This document shows positions 20,847 to 30,203 of a DNA stretch of 64,000 bases, piece by piece. How positions within the stretch are numbered: position 1 is the stretch's first letter; each line of letters begins with the position of its first letter. Position numbers and translations under genes: made by a program. The notes beneath the pieces were generated by a model that was not told the origin of the DNA, did not search any database, and saw only the letters and a list, made by a program, of their open reading frames with translations. Origin of the DNA: Maricaulis sp. (GTDB lineage: Bacteria > Pseudomonadota > Alphaproteobacteria > Caulobacterales > Maricaulaceae); contig NZ_JASBRI010000012.1 of assembly GCF_030149515.1 (NCBI RefSeq), positions 54,958-118,957 of the forward strand, written 5' to 3'.

Positions 20847-23561
20847 ATGTCCAAGAAAATGTTGATCGATGCGGGTCATCGCGAAGAGACCCGCGTCGTC
20901 GTCGTCGACGGTTCCAAAGTTGAGGATTTCGATTTCGAGGCGGAAGCCCGCCGTCCCATTCGCGGAAACATCTACCTCGCCAAGGTCACGCGCGTAGAAC
21001 CGTCCCTGCAGGCGGCCTTCGTGGAATATGGCGGCAATCGCCACGGTTTCCTGGCCTTCAACGAAATCCATCCGGACTACTACCAGATCCCCTATGAGGA
21101 CCGCCTCGCGCTGGCCGAAGAGGAAGCCTCGGTCGTGCGGGCCGACGAGGACGACGAACCCGTCGCAGCACCGGAAGCTGACGAGGCCGGCACAGGCCGG
21201 GCCGATCCCGATTCGGATGCCGGCGACGCGGAGGACGCTCCGGAAACCATCGGCGACGACAGCGACGATGATGTCGATGACGCCCAGGCCGCGCGCCGCC
21301 GCCGCCAGATGTTCCGCAAATACAAGATCCAGGAGGTGATCAAGCGCCGGCAGATCCTGCTGGTCCAGGTCGCCAAGGAAGAGCGCGGCAACAAGGGCGC
21401 CGCGCTGACGACCTATCTCTCCCTGGCCGGCCGCTACTGCGTGCTGATGCCCAATACGCCGCGGGGCGGCGGCATTTCCCGTAAGATCTCCAACGCTTCG
21501 GACCGCAAGCGGCTGAAGACCGTGGTCAACGAGCTGGAATTGCCCAAGGGCGTCGGCCTGATCATCCGCACCGCGGGTGCCAGCCGCACCAAGACCGAGA
21601 TCAAGCGCGACGCCGATTACCTGCTGCGCCTGTGGGAGAATATCCGCAGCCTGACGCTGCAATCGGTGGCCCCGGCGCTGATCTACGAGGAAGGCAATCT
21701 GGTCAAGCGCGCCATCCGCGATCTCTACGACAAGGATATCGACAGCGTGCAGGTCGAGGGCGAAGAGGCCTACAAGGAGGCGAAAGCCTTCATGAAGATG
21801 CTGATGCCCAGCCACGCCAAGAAGGTGCAGCACTACAAGGAAACCGTGCCGCTCTTCCTGAAGCACCAGGTCGAGGCCCAGCTCGAAGCGATCTATTCGC
21901 CCATCGCGCCGCTGAAATCCGGCGGCTATATCGTGATCAATCCGACGGAAGCCCTGGTCTCGATCGACGTTAATTCCGGCCGCGCCACGCGCGAGCGCAA
22001 TATCGAGGCGACCGCCCTCAAGACCAATCTCGAGGCGGCGGCGGAAGCCGCCCGGCAGATGCGCCTGCGCGACCTGGCCGGTCTCATTGTGATCGATTTC
22101 ATCGACATGGATGAGAACAAGAATAATCGCGCCGTCGAAAAGAAGATGAAGGACGTTCTCAAGCGCGACCGGGCGCGCCTCCAGGTCGGCCGCATCTCCC
22201 AGTTCGGCCTGATGGAAATCTCGCGCCAGCGCCGCCGCACCAGCCTTCTGGAAGGTTCGACAAAACCCTGCCCCACCTGCCGCGGCTCGGGCCATCTCCG
22301 CTCGACCGAATCGAGCGCGCTCGTCGCCCTGCGCGGTCTGGAACGCGAGGGCACGCGCGGCAAGTCCAAACGGGTCCGGATCTCGGTCCCGACCGATGTC
22401 GCGATCTATATCCTCAACGACAAGCGCGATCATCTGCTGGCCATCGAGACCCGTTTCGCGATGCGCATCGCGGTTGCTGCCGACGACACGATCCTGGCGC
22501 CGGAATTCACCATCGAGGCCCTGGAAAGCCGTGAACCGGGCGAGGAATTGCCGGTCGCGCCGCTGTCGGTCGAATCCGTCGAGGAGATCGAAATCCCCGG
22601 CGAGGCCGACACGGTCGAAGACGAGGATGAGGACAATCGCGAAGGTTCGGGCCGCCGCCGGCGCCGCCGGCGCCGCCGCAAGGGCGGAGGTTCGGACGAG
22701 GCGCCTGCCGCCATGGATGTGATTGCCGTCGAGGGCGGCGACACGGCCGAGAGCCCGGACGCGAGCGACGAGGACGGCAGCGATGATGGCGAGGACCAGC
22801 CGCGCCGCCGCCGGCGCCGCGGTCGCCGGGGTGGCCGTGGCCGCCGGCGCAACGAGGCCCAGACCGAAACACAGGCCGAGTCTCAGGCTGAAACGCCGGA
22901 CACCGCCCAGCCGGCCGACGCCCAGGCAGAGGCAGAGGCAGAGGCAGAGGCAGAGGCAGAGGCAGAGGCAGAGACAGAGGCGCCGGCCGCCAAGACGGTG
23001 AACGAGGCTCCCGCCGAGACGGATGCCGAAGCCGGAACCGGGGACAAGCCCAAACCGAAGCGCCGCACACGCCGCAAGAAGACCGGGTCCGCTGAGGCCG
23101 GAAGTGAGGTCGCGGAAGCGCCCGAAACGGCTGCCGGCGCTACGGGCGAAACGGCCGAAGAGCCCGCTGCGGAAGAAAGGCCCAAACGCCGCACGCGCCG
23201 GCCGCGCAAGAAGGCGGAAGACACTCCGGCCGAGGCCGGGGCCGAAACCGCGGCCAGGGAAGACGGTGCCGAGGCGCCGGAAGCCGGGACGGCGCCGGCA
23301 GCGGAGGACAAGCCCAAGCCGAAACGCCGTCCGCGCCGCAAGAAGGCGGAGGACGCTCCGGCGGCCGAGGACGCAGCCGGCGGAGATACTCCTGCCGGGG
23401 ACACACCGGCGCCGTCGCCGGCCGCAACCGAAACGACGGAACCGGAGGAGCCCGCGCGTGAAACCGAAGCCGCCACGGCCGGCAGCGACGCCGGAGATGA
23501 GGACGCCAAGCGCCCCAAGCGCCGTGGCTGGTGGAACCGGACCGGCCTGTTCGGCGACTGA
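20847..23561 (+). CDS. rne: Ribonuclease E
   Basis: A 904-residue endoribonuclease, the scaffold of the RNA degradosome. The start MSKKMLIDAGHREETRV has an AGGAGA ribosome-binding site. The N-terminal S1 domain is interrupted by an acidic insert (residues about 91-147), a feature of alphaproteobacterial RNase E. The catalytic core contains the zinc-link CPTCRG (C475, C478). After about residue 590 the protein is a disordered scaffold with arginine-rich blocks (RRRRRRRRK and RRRRGRRGG), a perfect (Ala-Glu)8 run at 694-709 and several KPKPKRRTRRKK-like modules that could bind RNA. It ends in RRGWWNRTGLFGD; the GWW motif is known in Caulobacter to bind polynucleotide phosphorylase. Confidence 0.96.
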   Translation: MSKKMLIDAGHREETRVVVVDGSKVEDFDFEAEARRPIRGNIYLAKVTRVEPSLQAAFVEYGGNRHGFLAFNEIHPDYYQIPYEDRLALAEEEASVVRADEDDEPVAAPEADEAGTGRADPDSDAGDAEDAPETIGDDSDDDVDDAQAARRRRQMFRKYKIQEVIKRRQILLVQVAKEERGNKGAALTTYLSLAGRYCVLMPNTPRGGGISRKISNASDRKRLKTVVNELELPKGVGLIIRTAGASRTKTEIKRDADYLLRLWENIRSLTLQSVAPALIYEEGNLVKRAIRDLYDKDIDSVQVEGEEAYKEAKAFMKMLMPSHAKKVQHYKETVPLFLKHQVEAQLEAIYSPIAPLKSGGYIVINPTEALVSIDVNSGRATRERNIEATALKTNLEAAAEAARQMRLRDLAGLIVIDFIDMDENKNNRAVEKKMKDVLKRDRARLQVGRISQFGLMEISRQRRRTSLLEGSTKPCPTCRGSGHLRSTESSALVALRGLEREGTRGKSKRVRISVPTDVAIYILNDKRDHLLAIETRFAMRIAVAADDTILAPEFTIEALESREPGEELPVAPLSVESVEEIEIPGEADTVEDEDEDNREGSGRRRRRRRRRKGGGSDEAPAAMDVIAVEGGDTAESPDASDEDGSDDGEDQPRRRRRRGRRGGRGRRRNEAQTETQAESQAETPDTAQPADAQAEAEAEAEAEAEAEAETEAPAAKTVNEAPAETDAEAGTGDKPKPKRRTRRKKTGSAEAGSEVAEAPETAAGATGETAEEPAAEERPKRRTRRPRKKAEDTPAEAGAETAAREDGAEAPEAGTAPAAEDKPKPKRRPRRKKAEDAPAAEDAAGGDTPAGDTPAPSPAATETTEPEEPARETEAATAGSDAGDEDAKRPKRRGWWNRTGLFGD
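22926..22979 (+). repeat. Hexanucleotide tandem repeat (GCAGAG)8 plus one variant unit inside rne
   Basis: Eight perfect copies of GCAGAG (22926-22973) followed by ACAGAG, in frame, coding for alternating Ala-Glu. Unit loss or gain would keep the reading frame and change only the scaffold length. Confidence 0.95.
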
Positions 23562-23565
23562 TATC

Positions 23566-23603
23566 GCAGCCGGGCTGCAGATCTTGATTTGCGGCCCGGC
23601 TGC
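23566..23603 (+). terminator. Stem-loop directly after rne, possible terminator
   Basis: GCAGCCGGGC (23566-23575) pairs perfectly with GCCCGGCTGC (23594-23603) around an 18-base loop, four bases after the rne stop. There is no T run, so it may instead protect the 3' end. Confidence 0.55.
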
Positions 23604-23675
23604 CTCCAACTTCGATGGCGTGCCGGGAACACGCTGTTATCATGATAAGGGCGGGGGACGAGTAGTGGAGGCAGG

Positions 23676-25046
23676 ATGTCGATCCTGAGAGCCATCGCCA
23701 CAGCCGCCAGCCTCGCTGTGGCAACACATGCACCGGCGCTGAGCCAGTCGCTCATCCGGGACACCGAGATCGAGCACGTGATGCGTGGCTATCTCGACCC
23801 GATTCTCGAGGCGGCCGATCTCAATCCGAGCGATGTCGACTTCTATCTCGTCGCCGACCCCGAGATTAATGCCTTCGTCACCGGCGGGCAGAACATCTTC
23901 ATGCATACCGGAATGATCGTCGAGGCCGGCACGCCCAACCAGCTCAAGGGCGTTCTGGCGCACGAGACCGGTCACATCACCGGCGCCCACCTCGCCCGCT
24001 CCGGCGATGCCATGGCCTCGGCCCAGGTGCCGATGTTCGTCAGCCTCGGCCTCGGCGTTCTCGCCGCCATGGCCGGCGAAGGCGGTGCAGCCGGCGCACT
24101 GATGGCGTCGAGCCAGCAGTTCGGCGCCCTCCAATACCTCACCTACAGCCGGGCTCAGGAGGCCGGCGCGGACCAGGCGGCACTGCGCATTCTCGAACGG
24201 GCCGGCGAGTCGCCCAACGGGCTCGTGACCTTTTTCGAACGCTTCCGGTATCAGGAAGTGATGTCGCAGCAGCGCCGCTTCGCCTATTTCCGCTCCCACC
24301 CGCTGTCCTCGGACCGGATCGCGAACCTGCGCAGCGGAATTGCCGAATCCCCCTATTCCGGCGACACGGATTCACCGGAGGAGATTGCCACGCTTCGCAG
24401 GATGCAGGCGAAGATATACGGGTTCCTCGTGGCCCCCGAATTCGTCTTCTACCGCTACCCCGAGAGCGATACCTCCCTGCCCGCCCGGTATGCGCGGGCC
24501 GTCGCCTACTATCACGATGCGCGCCTGAACCGGGCTCTCGAAGAGATGCAGAGCCTGCTCGACGAGGAACCGGACAATCCGTACTTCCACGAACTGCACG
24601 GCCAGATGCTGTTCGAAAGCGGACGGGTGGAAGCCTCCATCGCGCCGCACCGGCGGTCGGTGGAGCTGGAGCCGACCGCGCCGCTTCTGCGCATCAATCT
24701 AGCGATCGCCATGATCGCGACAGAAAATCCGGCATACCGCGAGGAGGCCGCTCAGCATCTGCGCGTCGCCCTCGACATGGAACCGGACAATGCCTTTGCC
24801 TGGTACCAGCTCTCGATCCTGCACGAACGCAATGGCGACACCGCACTGGCCGAGCTCGCCGTTGCCGAACAGGCGTATGCCATGGGCGATCGCCTGCGTG
24901 CCCACCAGTTTGCGGCGAGGGCCCGCCAGGGCCTGGACCAGGGCACACCGGCCTGGATACGGGCAACCGAGATACAGGCCGTCTCCCAGCCCAGCGAGGA
25001 AGAGCTGCGGCGGATGCGGCGCCAGCGCCGCGACCGCACCAATTGA
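23676..25046 (+). CDS. M48 family metalloprotease with TPR repeats, periplasmic (BepA-like)
   Basis: A 456-residue protein with a signal peptide (first about 24 residues, ATAASLAVATHAPALSQ), an M48 peptidase domain with HETGH (H96, E97, H100) and the distal AGADQAALRIL glutamate region, and a C-terminal TPR-like half from about residue 280. E. coli BepA, of the same architecture, degrades or assists misfolded outer-membrane proteins such as LptD. A GGAGG ribosome-binding site sits five bases before the ATG. It is followed 12 bases later by the DUF482 gene, likely one transcript. Confidence 0.92.
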   Translation: MSILRAIATAASLAVATHAPALSQSLIRDTEIEHVMRGYLDPILEAADLNPSDVDFYLVADPEINAFVTGGQNIFMHTGMIVEAGTPNQLKGVLAHETGHITGAHLARSGDAMASAQVPMFVSLGLGVLAAMAGEGGAAGALMASSQQFGALQYLTYSRAQEAGADQAALRILERAGESPNGLVTFFERFRYQEVMSQQRRFAYFRSHPLSSDRIANLRSGIAESPYSGDTDSPEEIATLRRMQAKIYGFLVAPEFVFYRYPESDTSLPARYARAVAYYHDARLNRALEEMQSLLDEEPDNPYFHELHGQMLFESGRVEASIAPHRRSVELEPTAPLLRINLAIAMIATENPAYREEAAQHLRVALDMEPDNAFAWYQLSILHERNGDTALAELAVAEQAYAMGDRLRAHQFAARARQGLDQGTPAWIRATEIQAVSQPSEEELRRMRRQRRDRTN

Positions 25047-25058
25047 CGGGCCGACACC

Positions 25059-26255
25059 GTGCCGCCCCCGCCCGCCGATGACGGTCGCGACGGACCGGTT
25101 CTGAGCCTGCGCTCGGTCGACGCCCTGGCGTCGGTCGGCCGGCAGGCCTGGGACGCCGTCGCCAATCCGCCGGATGCCGAGTACGACCCCTTCCTCAGCT
25201 GGGATTTCCTGGAGGCGCTGGAGGCCTCGGCTTGCGTCGGCGGGGAGACGGGCTGGATTCCGCGCCATCTCGTGGTCGAGGACGAACAGGGCCGGCTGGC
25301 CGGCGCCCTTCCGCTTTACGTGAAGTCCCACTCCATGGGCGAATACGTGTTCGACCACGCCTGGGCCGACGCCTTCGAGCGGGCCGGCGGGCAATACTAC
25401 CCCAAACTCCTCACAGCCGTGCCCTTCTCGCCCGTCACCGGCCGGCGCATCCTGGCCCGGGAACCGGGTCTGCGCCGGGCTCTCGCCGCCGGCGCCGTTC
25501 AGACCGCACAACAATGGGGCGTGTCCGGCTGGCACGTGAATTTCCCGCTCGCGGCTGAATGGCGCGAACTGGGCGAGCTCGGCCTGCTGCAGCGCACGGA
25601 CCGCCAGTTCATCTGGACCAATCGCGGTTATGAAACCTACGAGGATTTCCTGGCCGACCTGTCCTCGAGAAAGCGCAAGGCCCTGCGCAAGGAACGCCGC
25701 GAGGCCCAGGCCGGAATCGCGATCGAGCGGCTCAGCGGCGACGATCTGCATCCCCACCACTGGGACGCGTTCTTCGCCTGTTACCGGGACACCGGGTCGC
25801 GCAAATGGGGCTATCCCTATCTCAATCGCGAATTCTTCGACCTGTTGCATCAGCGCCTGGCCGACAAGGTCGTACTGGTAATGGCCAAGGCGGACGGCCG
25901 CTATATCGCCGCCGCGCTCAACCTTGCCGGCTCGAACGCGCTTTACGGGCGCTATTGGGGACGTCTGGCCGACCACCCCTTCCTGCATTTCGAGCTCTGC
26001 TATCACCAGGCCATCGACATCGCCATCGAGCGCGGGCTGGGCCGCGTCGAGGCCGGCGCCCAGGGCGAGCACAAGCTGGCCCGCGGCTACAGGCCCCAGC
26101 CGGTCTATTCGGCCCATTTCATTGCCAATGACGGCTTCCGCGACGCCGTCGCCGGCTTCCTTTCGCGCGAACGCGCGGCGGTCGAGGCGGACATCGCCTT
26201 GCAGGATCTGGAGAGCCCGTTTAAGTCGGACCTCAAAGGGGGAGACACGCCATGA
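25059..26255 (+). CDS. DUF482 (COG3146) GNAT-like acyltransferase
   Basis: A 398-residue protein of the FemAB/GNAT-like COG3146 group. Typical blocks are DPFLSWDFLEALEAS, GAYVFDH-like GEYVFDHAWADAF, YYPKLLTAVPFSPVTG and, near the end, GAQGEHKLARGY. The start is a GTG; no in-frame ATG is available nearby. The family is annotated as linked to peptidoglycan by similarity to FemAB but the reaction is unproven. It overlaps the HIT gene by four bases (ATGA), so the two are coupled. Confidence 0.88.
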   Translation: MPPPPADDGRDGPVLSLRSVDALASVGRQAWDAVANPPDAEYDPFLSWDFLEALEASACVGGETGWIPRHLVVEDEQGRLAGALPLYVKSHSMGEYVFDHAWADAFERAGGQYYPKLLTAVPFSPVTGRRILAREPGLRRALAAGAVQTAQQWGVSGWHVNFPLAAEWRELGELGLLQRTDRQFIWTNRGYETYEDFLADLSSRKRKALRKERREAQAGIAIERLSGDDLHPHHWDAFFACYRDTGSRKWGYPYLNREFFDLLHQRLADKVVLVMAKADGRYIAAALNLAGSNALYGRYWGRLADHPFLHFELCYHQAIDIAIERGLGRVEAGAQGEHKLARGYRPQPVYSAHFIANDGFRDAVAGFLSRERAAVEADIALQDLESPFKSDLKGGDTP

Positions 26256-26689
26256 GCCTTCACGGTCAATACGATCCGGACAATATCTTCGCGAAAATCC
26301 TCAGGGGCGAGATCCCGTGCGTGAAGGTTTATGAGGACGAGCACGTCCTGTCCTTCATGGATATCTACCCCCAGGCGCCGGGCCACACCCTGGTCGTCCC
26401 GCGCGAACCCGTACGCAATGCGCTGGAAATGACCGACGGGGCTCTGCAGGCGGCCATCGTGCGGGTGAAGCGTATCGCGAAGGCCGTGAACACGGCGCTC
26501 AAGCCCGACGGAATCGTCATCACCCAGTTCAATGGCGCGCCGGCCGGCCAGACCATCTTCCACGTCCATTTTCACATCATTCCGCGCATGGACGGTGAAG
26601 CGCTCGGGCGGCATGGCGGCGGCGAGGCGGACATGGATGTGCTGAAGGAGCAGGCGGCAAGGATCGCGGCGGCGATCGAAAATCCCTAG
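26252..26689 (+). CDS. hinT: HIT family (histidine triad) nucleotide-binding protein
   Basis: A 145-residue HIT protein with the triad HVHFHIIP (H104, H106, H108). HINT-type proteins hydrolyse nucleoside phosphoramidates and adenylylated intermediates. It begins MSLHGQYDPDNIFAKILRGE, the usual family start. Its end overlaps by four bases the gene on the opposite strand. Confidence 0.93.
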   Translation: MSLHGQYDPDNIFAKILRGEIPCVKVYEDEHVLSFMDIYPQAPGHTLVVPREPVRNALEMTDGALQAAIVRVKRIAKAVNTALKPDGIVITQFNGAPAGQTIFHVHFHIIPRMDGEALGRHGGGEADMDVLKEQAARIAAAIENP

Positions 26690-27108
26690 CCGGCGCGCCT
26701 GAGCTCGCCCTCGAAGGTCAGGATCAGCAAGAGCGCGATGATCGCTCCCTGCAGGGTAAACGAGAACATCGCCCAGGCATCCACCGCCACCATCGAGGAA
26801 AACAGCGTATTGCCGCCCATGATGACCCATTCGCCCCGGTCGAGGGCGAAGGACAGGATGAAGGCCGGCAGGGCCAGCCGGAGACGCGCCAGCACCAGTC
26901 CCAGAACGACGGCATTCATCGCGACATGGGAAAAGAACAGCGTCTCCTGCAGCGGTGTCAGCGATTCGACGAAAGCCTCCGCCCGGGCCGGGTCCGGCCA
27001 AAGCCGCAGCCGCGCCGACAGGTCATGCAGCGCCCAGTAGCCGCCATAGATCACCTGGATACCCACGCAACCGACCAGAACGCGATAGAGCACGTCCAGA
27101 TGCCGCAT
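26686..27108 (-). CDS. Hypothetical membrane protein, four transmembrane segments
   Basis: A 140-residue hydrophobic protein starting MRHLDVLYRVLVGCVGIQVI with about four membrane segments (roughly 6-28, 58-78, 82-102, 108-132). The inner start at 27108 is preceded by GGGGGGAG; the longer open frame upstream has no such site. I do not recognise a family with known function. It stands alone, tail to tail with the HIT gene. Confidence 0.65.
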   Translation of the reverse strand: MRHLDVLYRVLVGCVGIQVIYGGYWALHDLSARLRLWPDPARAEAFVESLTPLQETLFFSHVAMNAVVLGLVLARLRLALPAFILSFALDRGEWVIMGGNTLFSSMVAVDAWAMFSFTLQGAIIALLLILTFEGELRRAG

Positions 27109-27337
27109 CCGGCTCCCCCCTTTGATCTGCGGACGAGTTTCGATTGAAGGCCTGAGTCTCGGCACCTGTCACGCCGACAGGACGGTGCCTGCCATGCCTG
27201 GTGCGGCACCGCTCTGCTTTGGCCCGGGAAACGGTGTGGGTTCCCTCCTCCCCACGTCTCCCGGCCGGAGCGCCGGGGTCTGCCGCGCGGCCGTGTCGTC
27301 CGCGTCTTCGATCAGGAGGTCCCGGCCGCCTCGACCG

Positions 27338-29125
27338 TCATCCCAGCGCGTCCAGGAACACGTGCCCGTAATCCGCCAGTTTTTTCGGGCCGACCCCCTT
27401 TACCAGGCCCAGCTCGTCCAGGGTCTGCGGCTTGATGCGGCACATCTCGATCAGGGTGGCGTCGGAGAAGATGACATAGGCCGGCACCTGGCGTTCGGCG
27501 GCGAGTTTCTTGCGCAGGGTTTTCAGGGTGGCGAGCAGGCCGGCATCGATATCGCCTTCGGCCTCGGCGGCCTCGATGCGGCGCTGGCGCCTTTCGGTCC
27601 TGATCGGTTTGATCTCGCGAATCTCGAGCTGCGCCCGCCCCTTGAGCACATGGTCGCCGGCAGCGGTCAGTTTCAATGCACCGAAGCCTTCGATGTCCAG
27701 GTCGAGATAGCCGCCGGCCAGGCACTGGCGCACCAGGCCCTGCCAGAAGGATTTCGGCCGGTCCGCCCCGACGCCGTGCGTGGGCAGGCGGTCATGGCCG
27801 CGTTCGCGAATGCGCCGGGTGTCGGCCCCGCGCACCACATCGACAATATGCGCCGCGCCGAAACGCTGGCCTGTGCGGGCAATGGCCGACATCAGCATCT
27901 GCGCCTCGCGCGTGGCGTCCACCAGTTCGGGCGGGTCGAGACAGGTATCGCAATTGCCGCAGGCCCGGCCATCGGGCTCACCGAAATAGGCCAGGAGCGC
28001 CAGACGCCGGCAGCGCGTCGCCTCGCAATAGGCCAGGAGCGCATCCAGCCGCTTGTGCTCGCGCCGCTTGTGCCCCTCATCGCCGCTGTCATCGTCGACA
28101 AACTGACGCCGCATGCGGGCATCGGACAGGCCGTAGAACATCATGGCCTCGGCCGGACGCCCGTCCCGGCCGGCCCGGCCGATCTCCTGATAATAGGCCT
28201 CCATGGAACCGGGCATGTTGAGGTGCACGACATAGCGGATATCCGGCTTGTCGATCCCCATGCCGAAGGCGATCGTGGCCACCATCACCACGCCCTCCTC
28301 GGCCATGAAGGTTTCCTGATGCTCGCGCCGGAGTTCGGGCGACAGGCCGGCATGATAGGGCAAGGCGCGATATCCCTCCGAGACCAGCAGGCCGGCAATC
28401 TCCTCGGTCGACTTGCGCGACAGGCAATAGACGATGCCGGCGGCGCCGCGCCGGACATCCAGAAAATCCAGCAACTGCTTCTTGCCGTTCGACTTGGGCT
28501 CGACCGCGAGCGACAGGTTCGGCCGGTCGAAGCCGTGCACCACGATCTCGCCGCTCCCGCCGAAGAGCCTGGCGGCAATGTCCTCGCGCGTGGCCGCATC
28601 CGCCGTCGCCGTGAAAGCCGCCAGCCGGGCCCCGGGGAAACGGTCCTTCAGGGCGGCGAGCTGTTCGTATTCCGGCCGGAAACTGGCGCCCCACTTGGAG
28701 ATACAATGCGCCTCGTCGACGACGAAGAGCGCCGGCGCCAAGGCGTCGAGCGCGCCCAGCATGCGCGGCGTCATCAGCCGTTCCGGCGACAGGTAGAGAA
28801 GCTTCACCTCACCCGCCCGGACGCGTTTCCAGTCGGCGACATTGTCGGCCCGGTCGCGGCCGGAATGGATCGCCGCCGCGGCCACACCATTGGCCCTGAG
28901 CCCTGCGACCTGGTCGTCCATCAGCGCCGTCAGTGGCGAGACGATAATGGCGGGCCCGTCCAGCAGCAGGGCCGGCACCTGGTAGCACAAGGATTTTCCC
29001 GCCCCGGTAGGCATCACGCACAGGGTCGGCGTACCGGCGAGAATATGCGCAACGATATCGGCCTGGCCGGGCCGGAACTCGTCATAGCCGAAGACGGAGC
29101 GGAGGATGGAAAGCGGATCGGACAT
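27338..29125 (-). CDS. recQ: ATP-dependent DNA helicase RecQ
   Basis: A 595-residue 3'-5' helicase of DNA repair. It has Walker A PTGAGKS (about 39-45), VVDEAHCISKWG, the helicase C domain (GRAGRDGRPAE), a zinc-binding module with CRRLALLAYFGE followed by CGNCDTCLDPP, the RQC winged helix and a C-terminal HRDC domain (YVIFSDATLIEMCRIKPQ). The start MSDPLSILRSVFGYDEFRPG matches the family; a 20-codon upward extension is unlikely. The upstream DUF2306 gene is 73 bases away on the same strand. A very long open frame on the other strand is a shadow. Confidence 0.95.
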   Translation of the reverse strand: MSDPLSILRSVFGYDEFRPGQADIVAHILAGTPTLCVMPTGAGKSLCYQVPALLLDGPAIIVSPLTALMDDQVAGLRANGVAAAAIHSGRDRADNVADWKRVRAGEVKLLYLSPERLMTPRMLGALDALAPALFVVDEAHCISKWGASFRPEYEQLAALKDRFPGARLAAFTATADAATREDIAARLFGGSGEIVVHGFDRPNLSLAVEPKSNGKKQLLDFLDVRRGAAGIVYCLSRKSTEEIAGLLVSEGYRALPYHAGLSPELRREHQETFMAEEGVVMVATIAFGMGIDKPDIRYVVHLNMPGSMEAYYQEIGRAGRDGRPAEAMMFYGLSDARMRRQFVDDDSGDEGHKRREHKRLDALLAYCEATRCRRLALLAYFGEPDGRACGNCDTCLDPPELVDATREAQMLMSAIARTGQRFGAAHIVDVVRGADTRRIRERGHDRLPTHGVGADRPKSFWQGLVRQCLAGGYLDLDIEGFGALKLTAAGDHVLKGRAQLEIREIKPIRTERRQRRIEAAEAEGDIDAGLLATLKTLRKKLAAERQVPAYVIFSDATLIEMCRIKPQTLDELGLVKGVGPKKLADYGHVFLDALG

Positions 29126-29198
29126 CGCACCCAGCCTAGCCAAGCACGATGCCGTCCGCAGTGTGATTGTGCACACATTCCCCACCTGGCCGGGGCCG

Positions 29199-30023
29199 TC
29201 ACACGTGCGGGCTCCACATCACCAGCCAGGCCCCGAATACGCCGAGAGCGGTGACGACCGCAGCGGCGAGCATCACCCCGGCCATGCCGAGCTTGACCGT
29301 CAGGGCACGGCAGTCACAGGCGCGCAGATAGAGTTCCAGGATCGCCCAGGGCAAAAGGAAACATGCATAGGCCAGCGCGTAATCCGCCGGACCGTCCATC
29401 CGTTCGCCGATACCGGCACCGCCGGTGGCGATACCCCAGGCCATGTAGCCGACACGCAGATACCAGACGCCGCTGACGAAGATGAAAAGCCGCATGGCCC
29501 AGCGCCGGTGCCGGTCGATCTGGCGGCGGCGGATGAAGTGCAGCGCAAAGGCCGCGGCGACGAGGATCAGGATACCGTCGATCGTCGTGGCAAGGCCTGT
29601 CACATCGTTCAGACGCGTGCCCCGTCCCCAGATCAGCACGATACCGCCCACCGCCATGAAGACGCTTACGGCCAGAAAGGTGCGCCCCATCCAGCGGTGC
29701 AGGACGGGCAGCCGCTGACGCAGTTGCGGGATCAGTTGCAACGTGCCGCCCAGCGTGACCACCGCCGCCAGCAGGACGTGGCTGATAAAGCCCAGATTGC
29801 CCGGCAGGTCGCCCTCGGTGAAGCCATGGATAAGCCCGGTCTCGTCCCAGCGCTCCCAGGCACCTGAAACGGTTCGCGGTACATAAGCTGCGAGAATGTA
29901 ATAGACAAACAGCCATTGGCCGGCGACGACCACCAGGAACCAGAGCGCTCCTGCGCCTTTCAACAAGCGCTGGGCGAGCGCGATGGGTGGCAACGGTGCG
30001 GATCGCGCGATGGTGTCGGACAT
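29199..30023 (-). CDS. DUF2306 membrane protein
   Basis: A 274-residue integral membrane protein with about seven segments. It has the DUF2306 pattern of intramembrane histidines (FISHVLLAAVVTLGGTLQLIP, LHRWMGRTFL, RRRQIDRHRRWAMRLFIF), reminiscent of haem- or quinone-facing helices. Function is not established. It is divergent from a membrane-anchored AraC-type regulator; a perfect palindrome in the shared gap suggests the regulator controls it (inference). An AAGGGAT ribosome-binding site precedes the start. Confidence 0.82.
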   Translation of the reverse strand: MSDTIARSAPLPPIALAQRLLKGAGALWFLVVVAGQWLFVYYILAAYVPRTVSGAWERWDETGLIHGFTEGDLPGNLGFISHVLLAAVVTLGGTLQLIPQLRQRLPVLHRWMGRTFLAVSVFMAVGGIVLIWGRGTRLNDVTGLATTIDGILILVAAAFALHFIRRRQIDRHRRWAMRLFIFVSGVWYLRVGYMAWGIATGGAGIGERMDGPADYALAYACFLLPWAILELYLRACDCRALTVKLGMAGVMLAAAVVTALGVFGAWLVMWSPHV

Positions 30024-30099
30024 GACAAATCCCTTTGAACACGGCGCAGCACAGCGCCCGGATATGCGGGATTGGCGGCGGATCGATGCCGCTTGTCTT

Positions 30100-30117
30100 G
30101 CCGATTTGGAAATCGGC
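30100..30117. promoter_or_regulatory. Perfect 18-base palindrome in the divergent DUF2306-AraC promoter region
   Basis: GCCGATTT-GG-AAATCGGC, eight-base arms with a two-base centre, midway in the 180-base gap. This is operator-like. A dimeric regulator is the natural ligand; the adjacent AraC protein is the first candidate, although AraC sites are more often direct repeats. Confidence 0.55.
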
Positions 30118-30203
30118 TAAACTGGCGTCTTCCGTGTGCAGGTTTGACTGGCGCCGCTGGCACGCCGCATGCTTGCAGAAACGCCGACGCCGGGAGTCGA
30201 GAC

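Noticed and set aside
20844..23609. A 921-codon open frame antisense to rne
   Set aside because: Produced by the biased codons and repeats of rne; RNase E motifs prove the other strand.
23637..23648. Palindrome TTATCATGATAA before the M48 peptidase gene
   Set aside because: A 12-base palindrome is too short and AT-rich to call an operator without support; it may simply belong to the promoter.
27122..29254. A 710-codon open frame on the plus strand opposite recQ
   Set aside because: It mirrors recQ in a high-GC genome, has no ribosome-binding site and no recognisable domain; the recQ motifs on the other strand are clear.
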